The notes under the pieces were generated by a model that was given only the letters and a program-made list of their open reading frames with translations, had not been told where the DNA came from and did no database searches. This document shows positions 7,822 to 14,763 of a stretch of DNA of 64,000 nt, one piece after another; within the stretch, counting starts at the first letter, position 1, and each line of letters begins with the position of its first letter. Origin of the DNA: CAYLPU01 sp964385635. GTDB taxonomy: Bacteria; Chloroflexota; Anaerolineae; B4-G1. A program made the position numbers and the translations under genes. Where the stretch lies: the NCBI GenBank assembly GCA_964385635.1, contig CAYLPU010000013.1, positions 1-64,000 on the forward strand, in the 5' to 3' direction.

Positions 7822-8960
7822 TTACTACCTTTTCTCCTCCCAGGGCAACCGCGAGGGTTGTTCCTGCGTGCGCTGACGCGCCGCCAGAGATGCCGCCAGG
7901 CGGCGAAGTGCGCCAGGATAAAACCATCGAAGTCCCGCACGCTACGCACCAGCCGCACTGGCCCGCGTCTGTCGGGGTCTACTACCAGCCGGCCGGTGCG
8001 CAGGTCGTCGCGGGTCGAGGTGACGTGCACCCGCTCGTATTCGAACAGTTCCGGGTGGCTGAGCGGGAGCACGGCGACCGAATCCCACATCGCGAACCCA
8101 CCATCCTGGAACCAGAGCCGCATCAATGCGAACCAAAAGCGAGTCTTGCGGGTGATGAGGCGCGAGATGGGGTCGCGCAATGCCTGGAGCGCGGCGAACT
8201 GCGGGCTGCGGAAGATAGCGGTCAGACCGGCCTGGCCAGTGGCGATGGTGACAGGGCAGTCGGCGTGGATGGCCAGATAGGCCGCCTCCGGGTCGAGCGA
8301 GAAGTTGAGTTCCGCCACCCGGCGTTCGTTCCAGACCAAGGGCTGGGTCATGCCGCCCATCAGGTGGAGGCCACGTAGTTTCTTGAAGAAATCTGGATCG
8401 AGTGCAGCGGCGTGCTTGAGGTTGGTCATACTACCGGTAGCGATGAGGACGATTTCACCGGGCTGTGTGCTGACGATTTCCTTCAGATGCCGGGCAGCGC
8501 GATTTGTCTCCGGCTCCTCGTCGGGGCCGGCCGCGCCGGGCAGCGTGGCGACGTCGTCGTACCCCAGGCGGTCCAGCAGGCGGCGGGTCGTGCGAGTGGT
8601 CATCCTCGTCGGGCCGTTGCCGTAGGTGGTTGTGACGCAGAGAAGGTTGACACGGGTCTCACCCAGAAGATAAAGCAACGCCAACCCGGCGCCCACGTCT
8701 CGGAAGGGGTGGCCCATCGCCAGGTCACAGTCGTAGATGACGGAGACACACTCGGAGCGAGGGACTTTTCGCAGGCGGGGCACCTGCGGTGGCTCAGCAC
8801 GTCCGACGGCGTAAGCCGCGCTCAGGAAAACGACGACAAATGTCAGGACAGCCGCGACAAACCCCGCGACTAGCCAGTATAACACGCCCAACATTGCCGT
8901 CAGCGCGATGCCGGCTGCGATGAGCGCTATAGCGATCCAGAAGAATGGGCTGCGAAGCAA
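7818..8960 (-). CDS. membrane-anchored nucleoside hydrolase-like protein
   Basis: A 380-residue protein of the inosine/uridine-preferring nucleoside N-ribohydrolase family with an added N-terminal membrane region. Two hydrophobic helices (about 6-28 and 29-50) precede the domain. The calcium-site signature of the family, usually DxDxxxDD, appears here as IYDCDLAMGHPFRDVGAG (D77, D79, D88), so the second half is altered. The central part keeps LIATGSMTNLKHAAALDPDF and LHLMGGM, and NFSLDPEAAYLA matches the NxxxDPxAA site. The substrate or even catalysis may therefore differ from classical enzymes. The start is TTG 8960, 11 bp after the Uma2 gene, with no clear ribosome site. Downstream it couples to the phosphatase. 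Confidence 0.75.
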   Translation of the reverse strand: MLRSPFFWIAIALIAAGIALTAMLGVLYWLVAGFVAAVLTFVVVFLSAAYAVGRAEPPQVPRLRKVPRSECVSVIYDCDLAMGHPFRDVGAGLALLYLLGETRVNLLCVTTTYGNGPTRMTTRTTRRLLDRLGYDDVATLPGAAGPDEEPETNRAARHLKEIVSTQPGEIVLIATGSMTNLKHAAALDPDFFKKLRGLHLMGGMTQPLVWNERRVAELNFSLDPEAAYLAIHADCPVTIATGQAGLTAIFRSPQFAALQALRDPISRLITRKTRFWFALMRLWFQDGGFAMWDSVAVLPLSHPELFEYERVHVTSTRDDLRTGRLVVDPDRRGPVRLVRSVRDFDGFILAHFAAWRHLWRRVSARRNNPRGCPGRRKGSK

Positions 8961-8971
8961 CGGTACACTCG

Positions 8972-9604
8972 CTACATCTCGAACAGGTCGTCCACAGCGA
9001 TCTCAAAGCCAGTAAGAACTTGTGAGCGGGCCGCCTCTCCGCTCCGTGACTCTTCCAGCAGGGTGTATCTTCCTCCTTCCAGTACCCGTACCTCGATCGT
9101 ATGGGCGCGGTAATCCACAATCCAGTATTCCGGCACGCCGGCCTGCTGATAAGCCAGCAGTTTCTCCCGCCGGTCGTAGAGCCAATTGGACGGTGAGAGG
9201 ACTTCCACCACCAGGTCGGGTGCGCCTTCCACGTAATCCTCGCCGATGATGTCACGGCGGTCGGCGCGGACGAAGACGATGTCTGGCTGCACCGGCACCG
9301 GCTGGCCCGGCAGCCGCACGCCGACAGGAGAGACCAGGACGATACCCATACCGGCTTGTCTGGCGAAATCGTACATCCGGGTGGTCAGCTTCGTAACTGC
9401 GTTCTGATGACCTATGGTCGGTGGTGGTGTCATGTGCAATTCTCCGTTCAATACTTCGTAGCGGAAACCATCATCGGGCAGACGCAGCCAGTCCTCGTAT
9501 GTCCACTCGCCCTGTTCAGGAGGCCATGCTTGCTTGACCAGTGGCGGTGCCGTAGCAGGGGCAACAATCTCAACTGTAGGCGTAACCGTGCTCTCAGATG
9601 CCAT
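8972..9604 (-). CDS. Uma2 family endonuclease-fold protein
   Basis: A 210-residue member of the Uma2 (DUF820) family, a PD-(D/E)xK nuclease-like fold abundant in Chloroflexota and cyanobacteria. Characteristic parts are WTYEDWLRLPDDGFRYEVLNGELHM, split by VQPDIVFV, then GAPDLVVEVLSPSN, REKLLAYQQAGVPEYWIVD and a C-terminal beta strand set. The presumed metal-binding residues are the E of YEVLNGE, D of PDIVFV and E of VVEVLSPS. The cellular role of the family is not firmly established. GGAGGAACACG precedes ATG 9604. Confidence 0.9.
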   Translation of the reverse strand: MASESTVTPTVEIVAPATAPPLVKQAWPPEQGEWTYEDWLRLPDDGFRYEVLNGELHMTPPPTIGHQNAVTKLTTRMYDFARQAGMGIVLVSPVGVRLPGQPVPVQPDIVFVRADRRDIIGEDYVEGAPDLVVEVLSPSNWLYDRREKLLAYQQAGVPEYWIVDYRAHTIEVRVLEGGRYTLLEESRSGEAARSQVLTGFEIAVDDLFEM

Positions 9605-9734
9605 CGTGTTCCTCCTCGCGCTGTGTGCGTGGCTATTGTACCACGTTCACGCAGGGGCGCAATCAATTTCAGCCCTGCTCACAATACCGCCGTCGCGCGA
9701 TGGGCTGGGATGCTGCTTGTTTCTTGCACAATGC

Positions 9735-11246
9735 TCAGAACGTCCGCCCGTAGACCGCGGTCAGTTCCAGGAGCCGCGCTGCGCCCTCGTCGGTCAGCGC
9801 GCCGGGCAAGAGACGCCAGCACCAGTTGGGCGGGCCGGCAGTGCCGGGTGTGTTCATCCGCGCTTCGTGCCCCAGGCTCAGCAGGTCTTGAACGGTCGTG
9901 ATGGCCGTGTTGGCGACCGTTGCCCACGCCAGCCGGATCAGGTCCCAGGCGATGTCCGAACCGTCGCTGCCCAGATACTTGCGGGCATAGTCCCGCTCCG
10001 CTTCTGTGGAGGTGGCCTGGTACCAGCCGACGGTCGTGTCGTTGTCGTGGGTGCCGGTGTACACCACACAGTCGGGGGTGAAGTTGTGGGGTAGGAAGGT
10101 ACCGGTCGGGCCAGCACCGAAAGCGAACTGGAGCACTTTCATGCCAGGGTAGCCGAACTCCGTCTGTATGGCGTCCACACCGGCCCGCGATTCGGCGTCG
10201 AAATCGCCCAGGTCTTCGGCGATGATCACCACTTCGTCCAGCGCGGCGGTGACGGCGTGGAACAGGTCGGCGCCGGGGCCGTACAACCAGCGTCCGTTGA
10301 CAGCCGTTTTTTCCCCCGCCGGGACTTCCCAATAGTTGTAAAAACCCCGAAAGTGGTCAATACGTACTACGTCGGCCTGGGTGAAGGCCATGCGAAAACG
10401 GGCGATCCACCAACCATACCCATCCTGGGCCATTACCTCCCAGCGGTAGAGGGGGTGGCCCCAGAGTTGCCCTGTCTCGCTGAAATAGTCGGGAGGCACG
10501 CCGGAGACGACTGTCGGCCGGAGTCTCTCGTCGAGGTGGAGCAGGTGAGGGTTGGCCCAGACGTCGGCACTGTCCATTGAGACAAAGATAGGGATGTCGC
10601 CGACGAAACGGACACCCCGCTCGTTGGCGTACCGTTTGACAGCCAACCATTGCTCAAAGAACAACCATTGTCGGTATTTCTGATTTTCGATTTCTTCGGC
10701 CAGCGACTCCCGCCAGCGGGCCAGCGGTTCCGGCTGCCGGGTGGCGACTTCCGGCTCCCACTCGTGCCAGGGGCGGAGATTGTAAGCCTCTTTTAAGGCC
10801 ATGAACAGGGCGAAGTCGTCCAGCCAAAAAGCCTGCTCGTCACAAAAGCGGGCCAAGGCCGCTTGCCCCCTGGCAGGGGCCTGCGCCCGGAAGTTGGCAA
10901 AGGCTTGGTCCAGCAAGCCTGTCTTGTAGCGGATAACTGGCCCGAAATCCACCCGGTCGTCGGGGAAGGCGGGCGCGTCCTCCAGGTCCGCTTCCGAGAG
11001 GTGACCGATCTCCACCATCTTTTCAGGGCTGATGAGCATCGGGTTGCCGGCAAAGGCGGAGAGGGTCTGGTAGGGGGAATCGCCATAGCCGGTGGGACTC
11101 AGGGGCAACACCTGCCAGTAGGATTGGCCGGCTGCCGCCAGAAAGTCCACAAACCGGTAGGCTGCATCGCCCAGGTCGCCGATGCCGAACCGGCCGGGGA
11201 GCGACGTGGGGTGCAGCAGGATGCCACTGCGGCGCGGGAATCTCAT
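9735..11246 (-). CDS. malQ: 4-alpha-glucanotransferase (amylomaltase)
   Basis: A GH77 enzyme that disproportionates malto-oligosaccharides in the cytoplasm. Length is 503 residues from ATG 11246, normal for MalQ. That start is chosen because GGAGGT lies 7 nt before it, inside the frame of the longer ATG 11261. Motifs include the N-terminus RRSGILLHPTSLPGRFGIGD, DIPIFVSMDSADVW, DVVRIDHFRGF with the nucleophile Asp, VVIIAEDLG with the acid/base Glu, and TGTHDNDTTVGW. A -10 element (11300-11295, minus) precedes the gene, downstream of a cluster of dyads at 11367-11470, so transcription is probably regulated. It sits near the FGGY kinase, RpiR regulator and GH36 gene. Confidence 0.95.
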   Translation of the reverse strand: MRFPRRSGILLHPTSLPGRFGIGDLGDAAYRFVDFLAAAGQSYWQVLPLSPTGYGDSPYQTLSAFAGNPMLISPEKMVEIGHLSEADLEDAPAFPDDRVDFGPVIRYKTGLLDQAFANFRAQAPARGQAALARFCDEQAFWLDDFALFMALKEAYNLRPWHEWEPEVATRQPEPLARWRESLAEEIENQKYRQWLFFEQWLAVKRYANERGVRFVGDIPIFVSMDSADVWANPHLLHLDERLRPTVVSGVPPDYFSETGQLWGHPLYRWEVMAQDGYGWWIARFRMAFTQADVVRIDHFRGFYNYWEVPAGEKTAVNGRWLYGPGADLFHAVTAALDEVVIIAEDLGDFDAESRAGVDAIQTEFGYPGMKVLQFAFGAGPTGTFLPHNFTPDCVVYTGTHDNDTTVGWYQATSTEAERDYARKYLGSDGSDIAWDLIRLAWATVANTAITTVQDLLSLGHEARMNTPGTAGPPNWCWRLLPGALTDEGAARLLELTAVYGRTF

Positions 11247-11294
11247 CTGTGAAACCTCCATGTTATTGAGCGTTGCGTCGCCGGAGTGCGCCCC

Positions 11295-11300
11295 ATTATA
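11295..11300 (-). promoter_or_regulatory. -10 element of malQ
   Basis: Perfect TATAAT on the minus strand 48 nt before ATG 11246. The -35 region (GTGCAT) is poor, which fits activator-dependent or regulated transcription from the adjacent dyad cluster. Confidence 0.5.
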
Positions 11301-11366
11301 GCAGAGTTTTCCGTCTTATGCACGCTTCAGCAAAACTCACCACTCTCATCAAAGAGAGACGCCACC

Positions 11367-11484
11367 TGCACCCACATGGGTGCAACAACGGCCCCATAGT
11401 AACATGGGGTGATGGGAAGGCCAATATGGGACGATTGGAAAGTCAATATGGGTCAATGCCCCATTGACACGGCTTTCGAGAACG
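11367..11484. promoter_or_regulatory. cluster of operator-like dyads between malQ and the divergent promoter
   Basis: Several inverted repeats lie within 120 bp: TGCACCCA-CA-TGGGTGCA (11367-11384), CCCCAT...ATGGGG (11392-11409), CCAAT...ATTGG, and GTCAAT...ATTGAC ending on the -35 of the plus-strand promoter. ATGGG occurs five times. The arrangement fits binding sites for a dimeric repressor or activator controlling both directions. Confidence 0.5.
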
Positions 11485-11492
11485 AGTATACT
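11464..11492 (+). promoter_or_regulatory. consensus sigma-70 promoter facing right
   Basis: -35 TTGACA (11464-11469), 17-bp spacer, -10 TATACT (11487-11492). No sizeable gene follows for 400 bp, so it should transcribe an untranslated RNA or the small ORF at 11894. Confidence 0.8.
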
Positions 11493-11498
11493 GTTCTT

Positions 11499-11893
11499 GA
11501 GCGTGGAATAGTGGTTCTCAGGTAAGGAGGTGCGCTGCCAACAAGTACTGGTAAAAGGTAAAGAAGCGTGCGTAGTTAGGTGAGGCCAGAATGGGCGGGC
11601 TGTGCCTGGGCTTTGCTGCTGGCTGGTGGGGAACCTTCCAAAGGTTCTCGACGGTCAGGACATCGCCGACTATTGGTGCCGTCCAGTTAGAGTCTGGGCG
11701 GCCTTTTGTCTCTACGTCGATCAGAGACCGGTATAGGGGTGCAAAGTAATCTCTTGGTGGAATCCCCCAACAGAGAAAACGTCCCCGTGTCAGTCACAGT
11801 ACGCGGTCGACACTGTAAAGAGCAAGGAGCAGCCGATCCCCTATTGCTTGAGGTGACAACGAAAGAGATCAGACCGAAAGAAGGGAGTCAAAA
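11499..11893 (+). ncRNA. candidate long structured leader or non-coding RNA
   Basis: About 395 nt lie between a near-perfect promoter and the ribosome site of the small ORF at 11894, without a convincing gene. Local hairpins are visible: GAACCTT-CCA-AAGGTTC around 11630-11650, GTCTCT...AGAGAC around 11708-11730 and GACGG...CCGTC around 11650-11690. I do not recognise a riboswitch, tmRNA, RNase P or SRP RNA signature. An RNA with its own function, or a regulatory leader, are both possible. Confidence 0.3.
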
Positions 11894-12019
11894 ATGTCTG
11901 AGACTGACAGGGCTTTGGTGCTTGCTCTCTTGGCCGCTCTGGGAACGCTAAAATTGATGGCAGTCGTGGCTGTCGCCGCCGTGAAGTCACGGCAGCAAGA
12001 TGGCGGGCGCGAGGAATAA
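11894..12019 (+). CDS. 41-residue single-helix membrane peptide
   Basis: ATG 11894 is preceded by AAGGGAG (7 nt spacing) and encodes MSETDRALVLALLAALGTLK followed by another hydrophobic half and a charged tail (KSRQQDGGREE). The single predicted membrane helix spans about residues 7-30, with the positive end after the helix. It is the only credible reading frame downstream of the strong promoter at 11464-11492. Its function is unknown; it could be a small regulatory or toxin-like membrane peptide. Confidence 0.45.
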   Translation: MSETDRALVLALLAALGTLKLMAVVAVAAVKSRQQDGGREE

Positions 12020-12073
12020 AGAAGGGGTCAACGCGGATTCGTGGGGTAAACTCGCTCAGCGGAGTGGCTGCTC

Positions 12074-13633
12074 CTACCTCGGCGGATACCCCGTGATGCG
12101 GCGAATCTCCTCGTAGAGCGGCCGCAGTCGCCGGTACATCTGCCGGTAGACTCGCCGGTACAGCCCCTCGTAGACCTCGTGTACCTCGGGGCGGGGCAGG
12201 AAAGTGCGGCTTACCCGGGTCATCTCCGCCACAGCAGTCTCGAAATCGGAGTGCAATCCCAGGCCAACCGCCACGTCCATCGCCGCCCCCAACCCGGAGG
12301 TCTCGTAAACGTGGGGGCGGCTGGCTGGCAGGTTGAAGACGTCGGCGGTGATCTGCATCGCGGCGTCCGACTGCGAACCGCCGCCGGAGACGCGCACCTC
12401 GGTCGCGCGTGCCCGCAGCCGCTTCTGCGTCCGCTCTAACCCCTCTCGCAGCGCGTAGGCCAGCCCTTCCAGAATGGCGCGGTAGATGTGGGCGCGGGTG
12501 TGTACGTCGCCGAAGCCAACGATGGCGCCCTTGGCCTCCGGCCCTGGGGACTTGAGCCCCGGCGACCAGTAGGGCTGCAGCGTCAGCCCCATTGAGCCCG
12601 GCGGCACCGCCTCAACCAATTCGTCGAACAGGCACTCCGGCTCGCAGCCCCGCTCGCGGGCCAGTTGCTCCTCCCGCAGGCCGAACTCCTGCTTGAACCA
12701 ACTGACCATCCAGTAGCCCCGGTAGACCGAAATCTCCAGGTTGTAGGCTCCGGGAACGGCGCTGGGATAGGGTGGAATGAGGGGAATGACTTCGACGTAA
12801 CAACGGCTGGTGGTGTTGACGGTGGCCGTGGTGCCGTAGGAGAGACAGGCGACGTCTGGCGCAAGACACCCCGCCCCGATTACCTCGCACGCTTTGTCGG
12901 CGGCGGCGGCGATGAGTGGGAGACCAGCCGGGATGCCGGTCTCTTCGGTGGCCTGGGAGGTGATCTCGCCCAACACCTCGGTGGGCGGGATCAGGTCGGG
13001 CAACAAACGCTCGTCCATCGGCAGCGCCTGCCACTTCCAGTCCGACTTCTTTGCCCAGGTCAGCCGCTTGTAGTCAAAGGGCACGTACCCCACCTGGCAG
13101 CCCACGCTGTCCACGAAGCGGCTCACCAGCCTGTACGTCAGGTAGCCGGAGAGGAACAGATACTTATGGGTGCGCTCCCAGATTTCCGGCTGGAAGGTGC
13201 GGACCCAGTTGGCCTCTGCCTCTGCCTGGAGATAGGCGGCTGTCTCAGTCATCCCACTGAGACGGAAGGCCAGCCCCCACAGCCCGCCCACCGGTGACAG
13301 CCCCTCGGTGCGGCGTTGGTCGAGCCAGACGATGGTCGGGCGCAGCGGCTCGCCGCGCTCGTCCACGTTGACCATCGTCGCCCGCTGGGTGGTGAGGGCC
13401 ACACCCGCCAGCGCCTCTTTGGGGACGGGACTTTCTTGCCAGAGTTGCTGGCAGGCGGCACAGAGGTTGTCCCAGAAATGCGTGGTGTGCTGCTCGGCCC
13501 AGCCGGGCTTTTCGGAGAAGTAGGGTTCGACGGGCACGCGGACCTTGTGAACCAGGTTGCCGCGCAGGTCGAAAATGAGCGCTCGCACCGATTGAGTACC
13601 GTAGTCAATGGCGAGGATATGGTCTTTGGACAT
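12074..13633 (-). CDS. FGGY-family carbohydrate kinase (xylulokinase-like)
   Basis: An ATP-dependent sugar kinase, 519 residues from ATG 13633 (MSKDHILAIDYGTQSVRALI). The longer frame to 13696 lacks a ribosome site and starts within non-conserved sequence. The N-terminal ASKHA motif DYGTQSVRA binds ATP phosphate and is followed by PGWAEQH. Later motifs include WLDQRR, the catalytic-base region AAADKACEVIGAG, and the C-terminal RVSGGGSQSDAAMQITADVFNLP adenosine-binding signature (given here from its start; key residues GGGSQS). It resembles xylulose, glycerol or other ketose kinases but the sugar cannot be assigned. The RpiR regulator immediately upstream in the same direction probably senses the sugar phosphate it makes. 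Confidence 0.88.
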   Translation of the reverse strand: MSKDHILAIDYGTQSVRALIFDLRGNLVHKVRVPVEPYFSEKPGWAEQHTTHFWDNLCAACQQLWQESPVPKEALAGVALTTQRATMVNVDERGEPLRPTIVWLDQRRTEGLSPVGGLWGLAFRLSGMTETAAYLQAEAEANWVRTFQPEIWERTHKYLFLSGYLTYRLVSRFVDSVGCQVGYVPFDYKRLTWAKKSDWKWQALPMDERLLPDLIPPTEVLGEITSQATEETGIPAGLPLIAAAADKACEVIGAGCLAPDVACLSYGTTATVNTTSRCYVEVIPLIPPYPSAVPGAYNLEISVYRGYWMVSWFKQEFGLREEQLARERGCEPECLFDELVEAVPPGSMGLTLQPYWSPGLKSPGPEAKGAIVGFGDVHTRAHIYRAILEGLAYALREGLERTQKRLRARATEVRVSGGGSQSDAAMQITADVFNLPASRPHVYETSGLGAAMDVAVGLGLHSDFETAVAEMTRVSRTFLPRPEVHEVYEGLYRRVYRQMYRRLRPLYEEIRRITGYPPR

Positions 13634-13742
13634 GATCTCTCTGTATGGAGTTCCCCCCAGGCTAAAGGCCCGGCTGAGATAGCCGAGCCTTCGCACTTAA
13701 GACCGTGCTCATCCTCCCGCACTCCTCAGAGAACGCACTGCG

Positions 13743-14621
13743 TCAGAACTCACGCCACAGTTCCTCAACGTTCACCTCCGACGAACTGCGGGCCTGGAGC
13801 ACCAGTAACTCACGGTAACTCTGCTGGAGGTCCGCCGTCATCGCCGCCGCCTTTTCAGGGTGGCGGGCCGCGAAGGCCCCGACGAGCACGACGATCATAG
13901 CGGCCAGGCCGGTGAAGGAGGGCACGTGCGTCTGCGTGGGCCCAGGACAGATGATCGTCGTCTCGGCCGCCAGGGCCGCCGCCGAGATCGCGGAACCGCT
14001 GAACACGATGGTCTTCGCCTCACGCTGGCGCGCAAAGCCGACAGCATTGGCCACATCCAGGTCCATACCGGTCAGGGAGAAGCCGATCACCAGGTCACCA
14101 GCGCCAGCCCCCTTGAGATTCTCTGCGGCCTCCAGCGGGTCGGGCGCGATGGGCACGGCTGGCAGCCCGATCTCTCTCAGAGCGGAGGCGCAGAGAGCAG
14201 CCAGGTGGGCGGTACTGCCCTGGCCCACGACCCAGATGCGCTGGGCGTCCAGGAGCGCGGGCAGGATGGTGTTGGCCTGCTCCGTCAGCCGGGCCTGTGC
14301 CAGCGACAGGTTGTGTCGCTCGTTCTCCAGGAGGCTGCGGAAGAGCCCGACATCGTCCTGGGCTTCCAGGGCAACACTGTAGGAGGCTGTTAGTTCCGTC
14401 TTGACGACCCGTTGCACTTCCTTGATTAACTCCCGGAAGCCCGAATAGCCGAGGGTCTGAGCGAAGCGGACGACGGTGGCCGCGTCCACCCCCATACGGT
14501 GGGCCAGCTCCGTGGCGGTCATGAAAGCGACATTCAGTTCCTGCTGCAGGATGAAATCAGCGAGCTTACGGAAACTGGGAGTCAACTCATCGTACTTAGC
14601 CTGTATTCTTTGTCTAAACAT
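13743..14621 (-). CDS. RpiR/MurR-family transcriptional regulator
   Basis: A 292-residue sugar-phosphate-responsive DNA-binding protein. Residues 1-77 form the HTH_6 helix-turn-helix domain (LTPSFRKLADFILQ, then ATELAHRMGVDAATVVRFAQ). Residues about 120-260 form a SIS domain (IWVVGQGSTAHLAALCASAL; later VIGFSLTG) that binds phosphosugars. GAGGAGAGG precedes ATG 14621. It is 109 bp upstream of the FGGY kinase in the same orientation and divergent from the GH36 alpha-galactosidase, so it likely controls both. No operator could be assigned with certainty. Confidence 0.92.
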   Translation of the reverse strand: MFRQRIQAKYDELTPSFRKLADFILQQELNVAFMTATELAHRMGVDAATVVRFAQTLGYSGFRELIKEVQRVVKTELTASYSVALEAQDDVGLFRSLLENERHNLSLAQARLTEQANTILPALLDAQRIWVVGQGSTAHLAALCASALREIGLPAVPIAPDPLEAAENLKGAGAGDLVIGFSLTGMDLDVANAVGFARQREAKTIVFSGSAISAAALAAETTIICPGPTQTHVPSFTGLAAMIVVLVGAFAARHPEKAAAMTADLQQSYRELLVLQARSSSEVNVEELWREF

Positions 14622-14696
14622 TCTAGCCTCTCCTCATCTATCCAGATTTGTGTGGTGCTACGAAGGCTTCAATGTCGATTGGGCAACCTACGCTAC

Positions 14697-14725
14697 TTGT
14701 ATTTTACCATGAGATGCGATAAAAT
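14697..14725 (+). promoter_or_regulatory. probable promoter of the alpha-galactosidase gene
   Basis: -35 TTGTAT (14697-14702), 17-bp spacer, -10 TAAAAT (14720-14725), 38 nt before ATG 14764 and divergent from the RpiR regulator. Confidence 0.5.
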
Positions 14726-14763
14726 TGCAAATCAGGCGCTGGGCATCACAAAGTCAATGAACA

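Noticed and set aside
11706..11951. 81-codon plus-strand ORF after the promoter at 11464
   Set aside because: No ribosome site and an unnatural composition; the smaller ORF at 11894 in another frame has a proper site.
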